From positions 77,501 through 141,500 of the forward strand of contig JAIXMR010000011.1 of the NCBI GenBank assembly GCA_025677835.1: DNA of 64,000 bases, given 5' to 3'. The position numbers and the translations under genes are program-made. The notes beneath the pieces are model-generated. The model worked only from the letters and a program-made list of their open reading frames with translations. It was not told the origin of the DNA and did no database searches. Source of the stretch: Sporodiniella umbellata. Its lineage: Eukaryota > Mucoromycota > Mucoromycetes > Mucorales > Rhizopodaceae. Below are positions 46,014 to 58,514 of the stretch, one piece after another (the first letter of the stretch is position 1; each line of letters begins with the position of its first letter).

Positions 46014-49000
46014 ATAGTAATAATAGTACATAAATAAAAGTTAATAATCACTATTTTTGAGGAGACATCCGCCTTCTTAAGCTACTAAAAATTAAGCTTT
46101 GTCACATAAAAAGAAACAAAAGCTATTATAGGACCGTTGGCTAACCCTGTTTTATAGCTTTTGCAGCATATAAATACCATCTGATTGTATGGATCAAGCC
46201 CTTCCGTAAATAAAACACCTCACATCTTTTTTTTTGTTACAAAGTCTCGTGTATGAGTAAGGCGCTTTCTCAGGGGCATATACACCCTAGCTTCTTCATA
46301 AAGAAGTTTCGATCGGCTAATATAGTACACCCGCATTATGCTATAGTCACTAATTGGAATGCTTGCTGCCCCTGTATCTTTTCGTTGTCTGGTATCATTT
46401 TAGCCTTTTTTTGATGATATACACATAAAACACAGTAATTTCAGCACTATCTTCTCCAAAAAATTCCGTTGTCTATTGTTGATTTGGTAACTTCAAAATA
46501 ATTTGTTTAGTATATAAATATCTAAAATATGTAGTTTCTCTTTATTTGTCTAAAAAAAAGGGTCAATAATGTAGGCATACAATGTATACACGTTTAACAA
46601 TAGACAGTCCTAAACCGCTTTATATATAAAAACCGTACGACATAACATGTCTACACAGTGGCGTTCTATTCACACTCAAAAATTGGCTATTCTCAATATA
46701 TGTTTGTAATTAAGAGGTAGACAAAGCCTCCCTTTTATACTTTGCATTTTAAAATGCTTGTACCCTTAAGCCAATTAAAGAGCCTTTTTATTTTAGTGAT
46801 GCACAAACATGTGTAAGCCAAACCAGTACGATTTACTCTAAGGACTTAAAATTTATGGTAAACAAGCTATACCTAAATTGCCACAACTCTTTTTTTTTTG
46901 GAAGAGATTGTAACTAATCGAAAAAAAAATAAGCAAAGCCTACATGTTCTTGAAGCATTTTCTTCTTTTATTCTGTTGTATTTTTTTGTCTTGCCCTGCT
47001 AGTTTTAATAACATATATACATAACCAAACTTCAGTTATAATGTATCAGATTAAAGCTTTTAGGATTCCGGCATCGTCTTTGTCTGAAAGGAAGAAAATG
47101 GTTGTTTTAGCTGCATGTTTGCATTACAATATTTGAGGGTTTTAGTTGATTGCGGTCAAACAAAAGATTATTCCTTAACTTTTTCTTTAGTTGATAACGA
47201 AGCCCCAAGAGTTATATGAAGACAATCGTACTTTTTAATGCCAAATTTAAAAGTTGCATGCGTACGTTTAAAGACAAAGGTAAAGGTAAAACTCTCATCA
47301 AAATATTAGATGTATGTATGTTTGTATGTATAAAAATCAAAACCCAAGTTCTTGCGAATTTTTTTTCAGTATTTGTCAACACAGCAAACAATTGGGTATA
47401 TAGTTTCCTTTTTGACCGAGTGATATACAAGAGCAAAAAGAAAAAAGACTCGGTTATTCTTTTTTATTACAGTACATTAGCGCTTTTATATACAGTTTTG
47501 GTATTTGCGCTTTGTTTAATACTTGCAGAACTAAAGTTTTTGTTGAACAAGTGCTGTTCTGAGTAGTATTAAGAGAGAAACATCCCTGAACCAATCAATT
47601 TTGCTTTAAATTTACAACAAAAATTACTTGTTCCTGGCGCTTGAGAAAATGGATTTAAATATATATTACTAATGGGTAGTCGCTTAAAGTTTCAAGTCAG
47701 TACATTACCGAATTACCTGTAGTTCAATATCTTTTTTTCACTATGAAGCTTGATTACAATTAATATGGATTGGGCAACAGCTTTGTCAGGTCAGATAGGA
47801 ACGTCACTGAATACACGATTCCTGTGTGTTAATCATATACTAAGTATCTTTTAATCTGTAACAGTTTATTTGTTCAGTCCCTACAGTTTTTGGAGCCGCT
47901 TTTTTTTTGCTTAAAGGTTTCAGTATATATTCCACTTTTATCTACTCATATTTTTACTTGACTTCTATAATTCTCATCTAAAAGCAACAAACATCTCACG
48001 TATAAATCCACGTGTCACTGCATGCTGTGTTTTCACTACTGCTTGTGATAGATCGGTAAAACCTACTGAAATAGGTAAATAGAGAATTTCACACTTGGTG
48101 TAATGAGTGGAATCGCTATCAACGGTTGCGCAGTTGCCTCCAGGAATGCCCAAGAGCGAGGCGGCCATCAGTTTAATAGTAAATTAATTCTTAGTCACGA
48201 CTTTGCTAATTTAATCTATACCTGGTATATAGTCACACGATAATTTGTATTGTAACAGCTCTTCTGGTACTAGAAAAAAATGAAGGTATTATTGGTAGTT
48301 TTTGACTTAGGTTTTCGTACTGTATATGCCATACTCATCATCATGTCATTCTGAAAAAAGAACTCACCAGGCAAAACCGCGTTTTCTTTTCAATTTTAAA
48401 CAACCTCTAAGCTAAGACGATGTTAACAATGTCGCAATTTTCATTTTACTTGTATTTTTTGACCTATGGATTAGACATTTTTCATTTATACATCGCTTGC
48501 AGAAGCTTACTAATAGTCGACAGAGGTTATGGAAAATATCTTTCGGAAAGATGGTATCGCATCAACGCAAAACGGCTATAATATAAAAAGCAGGACACTA
48601 TTTTCTTGGATCGTGTGATGCTCTTCTAAAAACATGCGACACATATTTTTTTAAAAGTGCGATAGTTTGGTTTTTTCTTTCTTGCGGCATCGTTTGGACA
48701 AAAGGTGTATGTAACTAAATAACCTATACACCTTGCAGAAAACACTACGGTGTAGGATGAAGAATACTCCCAAATATCTTTCAAAATTAGGTGAGCAGTA
48801 CAACTCAGTATTATTTATAAAAATTAAAACATTTCCGCCGTATTTATAGTGCCAGAGATGGAACCATTTCTACAATAAAAAAAGACAAATAAACCATAAA
48901 CCACTACTAATTAAAGTGAGGTTAAGTTTCGGCTTAGGTTTCATCACCGCTTTCGAGATTTGGTTAAATTTTCAATCTAAAAATATAAAACAGTACTATC

Positions 49001-49355
49001 TTATGTATATGGAATCGTATATAGTTTATAAAAGCAGTAAGTTTTCACAGCACTTAAAAAATTTGAATATAGTTTTAGAAGTTAGAGCGCAAACAAAAAA
49101 ACGCTTTTTTTATAAACATATTTGTAGGGATGTTGAAATATACACTACAGGTAGACGCATAAATAAATAATAATAAAAAACTAAGAGAAGAGGAATTTAC
49201 TAGTCTACATGCATAAGTATTAAAAAAAAAAAAGGCGCTTAATATAGAAGGGGTATTAGTAGCGTTTATTCATACAGGGTCGTATATCAGCAGACGCAAT
49301 CTATAAAACCTAAAATAAAAGCAAAGAAGTTTTTTTTTTTCACTTCTTTCCAATC
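46014..49355. other. 3.3-kb AT-rich gene-poor region
   Basis: No gene with a recognisable product was found. A few stretches look weakly coding (minus 47974-48168; plus 48421-48582; plus 47216-47566), but none has a family motif or a complete splice structure. TATA-like A/T blocks are common and not informative. Confidence 0.5.
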
Positions 49356-50869
49356 ATGTTTCCATTCACACCAGACCGATCCCTTCCACTAAGTCCCGCA
49401 CTGTTGCCTGTAACTGTTATACCAGCCAATGCGACAAACCGCCATTTACATTCAAACGACAATCCTTTTGCTGTGGACACGGTCGAACTTACAAACTTAC
49501 TGAATAATGTAAAAAATAATCAATGCTGTGGCTCTCACTCTCCGCAGACTTCAGCATCTATATCGGGTGAGTCAATAGATAGCGACGGCTCCGAACAATC
49601 AAACAAATTGCCCTCTCAGTTCGTATTCAAAAAGCCGTTTTATAACGAGTATTACCATCAAACACATTTTCATCACCCATCGGCACCCTGTAAAGACTCA
49701 GCTTGGTCAGATCTTGTGAAGCTGTTTGTAACAGAAAGCTATAATACAAACGATTTATTTGGAAACCAGTTTAAACAAAACATTCAAAATCGCTATGGAA
49801 AATGGGGTAAGTGAGGCATTTCTGCTTTCTTCAAGGAGTCATAATACTTTTGAGTGATTTTTTTTTAATTTTTTTTTTTTTGTTCCAATTTTCTTTAGGT
49901 CGTTTTATTGGTAAAGGGGCAGGCGGGTCAGTCCGATTGATACAAAGAAACAATACTTATTATGCCGCCAAACAATTTCGCAAACGACGTACAAGTGAAA
50001 CAGAGAAAGACTATATAAAGAAATTGACAGCTGAATTTTGCATCGGTTCTACCTTACACCATCCTAATATAATTCAAACATTGGATATGGTACAGCAAGG
50101 CGATCAATTGTATGAAATCATGGAGTATGCACCCAACGATTTGTTTAATATTGTGATGAGTGGAATGATGTCTAAAGAAGAGATAGCTTGCTGCTGGAAA
50201 CAGCTACTTAACGGGCTTTCTTATCTGCATTCAATGGGAATTGCTCATAGAGATCTCAAGTTAGATAACGTTGTTTTGGATCATCTAGGGATTCTTAAAA
50301 TCATTGATTTTGGTTGCTCCACTGTATTCAAATACCCTTTTGATTCAAACATTATTATGACGCAAGGTAAGATCTAAGGTAGATATCCCCAAGCTGACCT
50401 TTATGTTTTAGGTGTTTTTGGTTCTGATCCATATATATCTCCAGAGCAATTCACTCAGACAGCTTATGACCCAAAACTATCTGATGTTTGGTCATGTGGA
50501 ATTATTTTTGTATGTATGTCTATCCGCCGCTTTCCCTGGCGTGTACCTCGTCTGTCAGACCCAGCCTATAAGTCTTTCGTAACCAATGAAAACCAGCAAA
50601 AATACAGACTGCTCAATCTGCTACCTAAGGGTGCTCGATCGGTGATGGCCAGTATACTTGAGGCAAAACCAAGTTACCGCTATTCACTGGAAACTATACT
50701 CAAAGATAACTGGGTCAGAAGCATTGATATTTGCTCTATAGAAGAGCCTGGAGCCTGCCATGTTCACCATGTCTCTGTTATGAATAACCAAAGAGGTAAT
50801 CTGGTCGCTGTCACTCCCGAACCTCCAGGCTTGTTTGCAGAGAAAAGAAAAACTCCAGTGTGTAAATAG
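49356..50869 (+). CDS. HAL4/SAT4-type Ser/Thr protein kinase
   Basis: Three exons, 49356-49806, 49899-50366 and 50412-50869 (458 residues). The first 145 residues are low-complexity and Ser/Asn/His-rich. The kinase domain (about 150-420) begins [17 protein letters not shown] with the VAIK-type Lys in [11 protein letters not shown]. It continues with [37 protein letters not shown] and [11 protein letters not shown], then a Hal-type [20 protein letters not shown] and a closing [20 protein letters not shown]. The G-A-G-G-S-V-R loop, Y-A-A-K and R-R-F-P-W features place it in the fungal Hal4/Hal5/Npr1 branch, which regulates potassium and nutrient transporters at the plasma membrane. All catalytic residues are present, so it should be active. 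Confidence 0.9.
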
Positions 50870-51377
50870 TAGTCAAAGTTGTATCCTATTATAATAAAAG
50901 TTTTCCGTTAAATGCATTCCAACCAAAAAAAAAAAAAATCGGAATAATGTGAACAGTGGCAAAACTAAAGAATATTTGTGCTCTAATTTCAAGTTTTTCT
51001 GGAAACGCTCATGTTACTTTTTCAATCTATTCTTAGTAGTTGTAACGCAATACATTTAAGGATATTAGTGATCGTCTTTCATACTATAATAAGTTATCAA
51101 CAGAAAAATAAGTAGCGTCGGATGATATATAGTTTTTTTTTTTATTTTATAAAAAACACAAAAAAGTAGCTTTCAAGCCTAAGCAATGCTTAGGACTTAG
51201 CTTTCTTTTTTCGTTTTGGCCGAGATTTTTGTATGTCTGATAAACTGGGCTAAAAATAATTAAAGCACACTAATATGATTGGATACTCTTATAAGTACAC
51301 ACATGGTTGCTTTTTAAAGTCAAAAATATAATAGAGCGGAAAAAGAAGACGTGTTTCATCTTTTCCTTCGTAATAAA
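50870..51377. other. spacer between kinase and tropomyosin genes
   Basis: About 0.5 kb, AT-rich; AATAAAA near 50891 may be the kinase poly(A) signal. No further feature supported. Confidence 0.5.
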
Positions 51378-51895
51378 ATGGAAAAATTCAGAGAAGTAAA
51401 GCTCGTTAATACAAACCTAAAAAAGGCGGCTTGGCTCCCTTCCTCAGGCTTCTCCTTGTGTATTTACAATCGCTTCATTTCTTTTTTAGAAACTCAACGA
51501 ACTTCGTAAGCAAACGGAAGACTCTAAAGCCCTTGGTGAAGAGTACCAGGCCAGAATTAAGCAACTCGAACAAGAAAACACCAGTAAGGATCATGAGCTT
51601 ACCTCTTTTCGAAATCGTGGAAATGTATTGGAAAGCAAATTAGAAAAATCAGAAAAGAACTTAGAGGATGCCTTAACAAAGTAAGTCAAAAACCTTCCTC
51701 TCGAATTCAAGAATTAATTTTATTTTGTAAAGATCCCAAGATTGTGAAAAGAGAGCTGAAGACGCAGAACGTAGAGTTCATAGCCTCGAACAGCAATTAA
51801 ACGAAAAGGAGGAAAAGTATGAAAAACTAGTGGAACAATACAACAAAACAAAAAATGATTTGGAAGAGCTGACTCGTTCGTTTGAAGAGCTCTAA
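51378..51895 (+). CDS. tropomyosin, short form
   Basis: Three exons, 51378-51395, 51490-51680 and 51733-51895 (123 residues, phases 0 and 2). The start MEKFREKLNELRKQTEDSKA is the fungal tropomyosin N-terminus. The whole chain is one heptad coiled coil: ARIKQLEQENTSKDHELTSF, VLESKLEKSEKNLEDALTK, CEKRAEDAERRVHSLEQQLN and KYEKLVEQYNKTKNDLEELT, ending RSFEEL, close to the usual RSMEGL-type end. Tropomyosin polymerises head to tail along actin cables and supports formins and myosin V. Fungal forms usually have 161 or 199 residues (four or five actin subunits); this one is about 38 residues shorter than the 161-residue type. The very short first exon is common in this family. It converges on the Tvp18-like gene, 103 bp between stops. 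Confidence 0.9.
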
Positions 51896-51998
51896 CAATA
51901 AAGCAGAAAGAGAGGATATAACAATAACAAAAGCAGTACATGCATATATTTTTTTATATTTATGGATTTGAAAAAACAATAACTTTTTCTATACAACG

Positions 51999-52680
51999 TT
52001 ATCTACTCCTGTTCCACCCAAAATCTTTGTACTTGCGTGAGGCTGGTTTTTCACGGCAGCAATTACTAGAAATGGTTTTAGACCTCAAACGTAATCTACA
52101 CACTTGTTCATAGTTACCATAGCATATAAATGTAAGTAGTAAAGTAACGGCTGGTATATTCAAAAGTGTAGATTTGATAGTGTTTGATAAAAACATGACA
52201 ATAGAGAGACTGCATACGGGGTAAGATTCTCAATTTTTTCTATTATGAAAGAGAATACTTACACGATATATAATGCTCCACGGTAGTAGGAGTTCTCAAA
52301 GTTTGCAATGAATGCGTCGCTATTCATGTGTTGAGTTTTGTATTTTTAGCTGTTTTTTTTCTCTTACAATCTTGGACTTGTTGGGCAAAATCGTGTACAT
52401 AAAGGTACTTCCGCGAAAAATAGTATAAATGCAAAAATCCATCCAATAATAGCGAATGGAATATTGTCAAGCAAGCATACTGCGCCGAGTGCAATTAAAA
52501 CTTTTGAAAGATAGTCGTCAGATTTTAACATGTATGTGTTGACTGTAGTATTTACGAATAATAGACGCAACTCCTAGCCTAAGAAACATTAGGTTTTCTT
52601 TTCTCTCTGACTTTTTTTTTTTTTTACCACTGTGCATATAAAGAAAAGTTACGAGACCTGACTTCGTCCAATATGCTCAT
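51999..52680 (-). CDS. Tvp18-like Golgi membrane protein
   Basis: Four exons on the minus strand: 52653-52680, 52368-52542, 52263-52319 and 51999-52209 (156 residues; the family is about 165). Membrane segments are ALGAVCLLDNIPFAIIGWIF, AFILFFAEVPLCTRFCPTS, YYRGALYIVLSIVMFLSNT and NIPAVTLLLTFICYGNY. The block F-A-E-V-P-L-C-x-x-F-C-P-T-S, followed by a short F-x-x-N-F-x-x-x-x-Y-R-x-x-L-Y, matches the Tvp18 pattern of E-I-P-F-L-L-K-I-C-P. Tvp18 belongs to the Tvp proteins of late Golgi Tlg2 vesicles; its role is not well defined. The first exon (MSILDEVRS) and its 110-nt intron are inferred from frame and family fit; a start at 52531 is the conservative alternative. Confidence 0.72.
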
Positions 52681-54224
52681 TGTTTCTTAAAAGAAAGGAT
52701 GGGAGAGAGAAAAATAGAAGAAAATTAATAAAAAGAAAGGGGAAAGTTTAAAAAAGAAAGCATTAATGTATTTCTCAATTCTCTACAGCCAATCAGCAGC
52801 GCGTTTTGTTGTATATCAATTGCCGACTCCCTACGCTTTGCTCAAAAAGGTTTGCTGACTTTACAGACTTGTTGTTTTTTATTTAGCTTTAGTAGTCTTC
52901 TATTGGTTCAAAGCTGTGCTGGGAAGTGCGTGTGTACTGATGCTTAGGTTTTGTAATCTACTTTAAGAGATAGTGAGAGCAGGCCAACTCACTTTAAAAA
53001 ATAAGAACTGTACCTCCTCGCGCTTCAAAAATTGGAATTTGCACAAAGACCTTTGGCTGCAACAAAAAGAAACATGAAATGCATTCAAATCAAAAACACC
53101 AGAATGAAGACTGCTGTGTAACTGTTAGTTTAACAAAAGGTTCTGTTATTTTGAGCTGACAAACAAGGAGGTTTATTTAAGTATGGACATCATCTACTTT
53201 TTAACTTTAAATAGTGGGGTAGCAGAAAGCCTTTCATCATCGCTACATTCTATCTGTAGTATAAGCACCCTCGAAATTCGGCTTTTGGCTATTCAAAGTG
53301 CCCATACTAAAAAGTCATGTTAAACAGTTAAAGAAAAAAAAAAACGAAAGAATTGGATACTGCGAATGAAAGAAACTCAATTTTTCTTTTGGAAGTTCAA
53401 AAAAATTCATTACTCTTATTTATCCTTAAAAGAAATACTTGCTATTACTTTTTAAGCGTTCTGTTTTTGTTTCTCGGGGAATGTCTATTTTATTGCTTTT
53501 CTTTTTACAGTTTCTAGAACGGTTAGTGTCTCATCAGCAGTCCGTTGTATTTGTTAGAGGCTTTTTATTTGCAGGGTTTTTTTTTTTTTTTTTTTTTTGA
53601 AGATTTGAATATCTAGCTATCCCTTTATCGTTCAAATAAAAGCGGCCAGATAGAATTAAAGTTTGCTATTACTCACAGACAGTTGGATAGATGTGTTTGT
53701 ATACAAATCCCTCGAAACGCAGTTCATTCCCCTTGGTGGGTTCTCAATCAAGGAAAAGAGGGGAGTTATATTTTCATTTTTATTGTATATACATCACAAA
53801 AAAGGCAAACCAGGCATGATTTTTGCGATTACTAGCACATTTTCTGAGACCTCTTCGACATTATTTGTAATTGTATTTTTATTACATTACATATATTTTA
53901 CAAAAATGGAAAACAAAGCGTGGTATTTAAAGCTGCTATCACATTTTTCAGGTCCTCTTTCCTAACAATTACATTGTTTGGAATGCAAACCTTTTTAATA
54001 AAGAAGAAATCATAGTGTATTTGGCTCTTCTACTCATGAGTTGAACTTATTTGTGGTTTGGTCTCAAGCTTTTTTGTTTACCAGTGGTCCAATTTTTCTC
54101 GGACTTTGATTGAAATTAGTCTTTAGAAACAATTTTATACACCAGCAACATTATTTTATTTTTTAATTTTATATCCAAAAAAAAAGAGTGACATATACCA
54201 GTGGAGCCCTTAAACTTTACTTTA
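52681..54224. other. AT-rich spacer with divergent promoters
   Basis: About 1.5 kb between the Tvp18-like (minus) and Num1-like (plus) start codons. It has T runs near 52612-52625 and 53577-53598. No supported gene; an open stretch at 53663-53965 shows no protein signal. Confidence 0.5.
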
Positions 54225-57200
54225 ATGAGCACGCCTCCCCCCAGACATTCCTTATCTTTACCTACAACAACATCTGAAAATAATGAGCGAGTCTTCCCAA
54301 CACCGTCCCCGTCATCCACAACCTTTCGACATTCACCGTATCATAATAGACAACCTATGGAGCAGCGAGAATTAGAGCAACAACTCGCAGACAAAAAGAA
54401 ACAGCTGCAAGAATCAACTAGCGGAATAGGAAGAAATGTTTTGGTTCGGCAAATAGACTTACTTGAAGAGAAAATAAAAGAGCTTCAGACACAAAAAAAC
54501 GATGTTCCAGTCCAAACTCGTCTAACTAGTGAAAAACTAAAAGGCTTTGAAAGAGACTTGGCTGACTATAGAAAGCCGCCTAGTTTACGTAATAAAAAAG
54601 AGGTTTGTGTGTTTGTGTTTGTTTAGTTCAAAACAAGAAATAAATGTATAAAGAAAAAGGCTGATCAAATTGCTTCTCCTTAAACACTCAACTAGCAGCA
54701 ACGAACATCAATGACAACTGGCCTAGATCTTTTACCTAGTCCGACCGCTTCTTCTTTATTACCGCCTCAGCATGATTCGACGAGCCTTTTGCCTTCAGCT
54801 CCACCCTTAACGGGATCAACACCCACTAAGCGCCGATCTAAGGTGCCCAACACAGACCGCAGAAATCCAGATATTGAATTTGCAACTGAAATTGGTCAAG
54901 GGCTGTTGTTAGAAGTGAGGAAAATGCAAGCATTGCTGCAAGACAAAGAAGAGCAACTCCGAACTCTAGAGATCCAAAAAGCAGACCTGGAAAGAGCTGC
55001 CGAGGCAATGGCAAAACAAATGCGACAAAGAGAAGAGAATGAAGGTATGTTGCTTTCAATTCAATAAAATCAATGGCGTTTGATAAGCTTTTTTTTATAT
55101 AGAAAAGTTGAAAGAGGAAACTTGGAATCTTGAATTGGCTAAACAAGAACTGACTGTCAGTGTAACAGAACTACAGCAAAACTTAAACAAGGCCAATGTA
55201 GAGCAAACTAAACTTGCAAAACAAGCTGACGAACTTAGAACTGAAATTGAACAGTTGCGAGCAAGTGAAGAGAAGCTGCACAACAAAGTCGAGAGTATGA
55301 AAAGTCGTCATGAACAAGATATGTCTTCAATGCGTCATCATGCATCTACTTTACAAAAAGAGAAGTTAGATCAGGCAAAACAAATAGAAAATCTTACTTC
55401 TGAACTTGCTATTGTTAAAGCTCAAACCCGTATCAGTAAACCCTCAGTACCTGAAGCCCAGCCCAGTACGCGCTCTGATCAGCTAAGTCCCAATGATGAA
55501 GGGGCCTCAATATCCAAAGATAATACACTACCGAGCTCTCTACGGCCACCATCGCCTGTTCAACTTCCCGTACGTAATCCAGCAATGGAGGTCGAAACAT
55601 TGAAGTCGTCTTTGGCACATGCTCATCGAATGGTCTCCACCTTGCGATCAAATCTACATAAAGAAAAAGCAGAAAAGTTTGAATTCAAAAAACTGCTAGC
55701 TGAATCTCAAGAAACGATTGAGAATATGGAAAACGATCCACGGCTGTGGATTGACGCTAGATCTGGGCCCAGAGAGCACCCTAAACGCTCATTGAAAACA
55801 CCTAAGAGAAGAGGAAAGAAGACAGAGTCCTCCTCAAAACGCACAAAGCCTAGTAACACGTCTTTGCCTCTCGTTGAATTCGCCGATTTAACAGACTCCA
55901 GCTCGTTTACGTCTGACATAGGCGAAGACGATAACGAAGAAACGGTCAGCTCTCCAATTGAGATTGAGCATATGGGATTTACTTCTCTATCATCCGAACT
56001 CTCTCAGGGACGCGCTTTTCAAAGACATGTAGGAATTGACGTGGAGGTTAACACAGACCCTGTCCGTATTGAACAAGCGACACAGCATTTTGGCGAAAGC
56101 CCAAATGAAGCAGCTCAATTGGACGACTCCGCTCAAAACTCTTTAAAACAGACTTTGGGTGGTGCTGTTGCTGGAGCTGCTGGAGCTGCTGCTGTTGCCG
56201 CTTCTTTAAAAAAAGAAGAATCCGAAGTTTCTACGCAGACAGATTTGCCCAAAGATGAAAAGGAAACTTCCACACAGACCGACGCCACTTTAACTGTAAC
56301 GTTCTCAACCCAAACAGAGAGCCTTGACCTTGCCGTTCATACGTCAATTCAAACTGAGGCTAAGCCTGAAGGTGTAGAAAACTTTGCACAAACAGCTACG
56401 AAATCTTTTACGGATGTCTCTGCCCAAACAGACCTCAACGTGCAGGGTGTTGAGACTTCAGTGCAAACAGAATCTAAGGAGCCACAAAATAATTTAAAAA
56501 ATGAAGCTGTTGGATCTGTTGGATCTGAAGCTGTTGCTGCTTCTATCTTGGCAGACAAACTGACAGGAAACACTTTTACATCTTCGATGGTTGATAGTTC
56601 TGTACAGACAGTTAACAGGAATGAGACATCCAAGCCTTTGGATATGAGTCCCCATAGATCAGGCCCTGGCGAAAACTCAAACTTTCCCTTGCAAGAAAAC
56701 GGCAACCATGCCAACTCATTTATTACAAGTAGCAAGTTTACAGAAAGAGAAAATGAGCTTACAAATCAACGCCCTGTACAAAGCGACGATAAAGAAGTTC
56801 AAACGCGGCTCGTCGAAACAAAAGATGCGCAAATACAGTGCGATGCTGAGATTACTAAGGATTCTTCTGTTTTACCAGCCCCTCTTCTAGGTGCTTCTAA
56901 ATTATTGGAAAAAAGCGAGAGTGAGATCTTTAGTACTCCTGCTTCTGAAATTGAACCGTCCTTACTCCCAGATAAAAAAAGTTCAGCATTTGCCACAAAA
57001 GTTCAGAAAAAATCAAACGGCGTAGAAAACCCTACTAACGTAGGTGAAATGCAAAGCAATGAGTCTGCTGAAATCGGTCTTAAACCTATATCAAGCAAAC
57101 CCTTAAGCATCTCGTCTTTAGAGAAGCTGGCTGGGATCAAATCCAACATCGAAGACGACAGCGAGAAGAAGGTGTTTAGCAAAAAAGAGACTGATGCATT

Positions 57201-58514
57201 GATTACCACAGCTATTAGCATTGCACTTGCTAGGGCCAGAAAGAATCCTGAAGAGTTAAAGTCTAATAGGGATTCTGCAATGGTCAATAGCTCTGAGAAT
57301 ATATGTCAAAGCAGAGCCAAAGAGGAAAACAACGATTTTGGTAGCGTTGTAGTACATATTCCTCAGGACCAAGCTCTTGATATACAAGCAGAGAAAGTCG
57401 TGTCTTCTAAATTGATTGATGGCCCCTCTTCCGCTTTTGAGCAGAAACCAGAGAGCTCGGACAATATAGAAAACGCTATCCCTGAGCGTCCTACCAGCCC
57501 TCCACCTTCATCCTTATTATCTAGGGCCCTATCCCCTAAGAGAATGAGCAAAGGGAAAATGTCAGAACTAGAAGCTGATCATCAACGCTCATTGAATCGA
57601 ACACCTGTGAGTATGTCTAGCATGTCTACAGCTAATACACACGACCAACTTCACTCCGCAACTTCTTCACACCTCGAAAATCGCAGTATTGGTGCCACTG
57701 ACCCTCAAATGATCAGCTTAATAACCAAGACAATGATTGGAGATTGGCTGTGGAAAAATACTCGAAAAACAGTTGGTGGAGGCATCTCAGGTCATATGCA
57801 TCAACGCTACTTCTGGATCCATCCCTACTCCCGTACACTATATTGGTCAAATAAGTCGCCTGGACTAGACGGAAGACATGCAAAGGCTAAAAGTGGTAAA
57901 AAAAAACATAAATCGTTGATAATTTGTTTAACCCATTTTTCATTTTAGCACTGATTGAGAATATTACTGTAGTACCTAACAAATCCTCAAAAATCGAAAG
58001 GCTACCTGACGTCAGCCTGTTGATTCAAACCACCCACCGCCAACTTATGTTGACTGCACCCAATATGGAGCAGCATGACAACTGGCTTGAGGTATATTCA
58101 AAGAATAGACAATTTATATCAGTGAGCATAGTTGCTTACATTTTCTTTTTCTTTTCTTTTTTTTTTTTTTTTGCATAGGCTATATCTCATTTGGTTTCAC
58201 GTAATACTGAATCTAATGTTCAGTCGTCTAACTCAAGAAACACGAACACGAGATCCACAGTAAGCAGTACAGGTAATTCATTGCTACAAAAGGCTAGTCT
58301 CCGTCGACTCCATGACAAGTTCTATCAGCCTTCTGTGAGTACGACGTCTGCCACTCATCGAACAGAATCTACAAACCATGACCATGAAGATGATCCTTTA
58401 GAGGATGTTCGTATGTGTTGCGATGGCAAACACCATGTTTCAAAACTAGAAAAAGCGCATAAACATCGCCGACAGTATCGCAAGCATTCAAGCCATATAC
58501 CACATAATCGTTAA
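54225..58514 (+). CDS. Num1/Mcp5/ApsA-type cortical dynein anchor
   Basis: Five exons: 54225-54602, 54696-55044, 55103-57895, 57949-58091 and 58179-58514 (1332 residues). Residues about 45-120 and 215-345 are coiled coils (LEQQLADKKKQLQES, LEIQKADLERAAEAMAKQMR). A long acidic/Ser-rich region follows. Between about residues 615 and 820 lie ten short S-x-Q-T motifs. A Num1-type PH domain begins near residue 1110: SLITKTMIGDWLWKNTRKTV, HQRYFWIHPYSRTLYWSNKS, and, after a splice, ALIENITVVPNKSSKIERLP and LLIQTTHRQLMLTAPNMEQH. The C-terminal tail is basic and His-rich (KLEKAHKHRRQYRKHS). Known role of Num1, Mcp5 and ApsA: holding dynein and mitochondria at the cell cortex for nuclear positioning, with the PH domain binding PI(4,5)P2. 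Intron 1 ends at a TAGCAG tandem acceptor, giving one or two Gln at the junction. Confidence 0.9.

Noticed and set aside
47216..47566. Frame of 116 codons with a hydrophobic C-terminal segment.
   Set aside because: No family motif, AT-driven composition and no splice or promoter support; left uncalled.
51431..51643. Plus-strand frame of 70 codons across the second tropomyosin exon.
   Set aside because: It is a different frame from the coiled-coil reading, which is supported by splice phases and family match.
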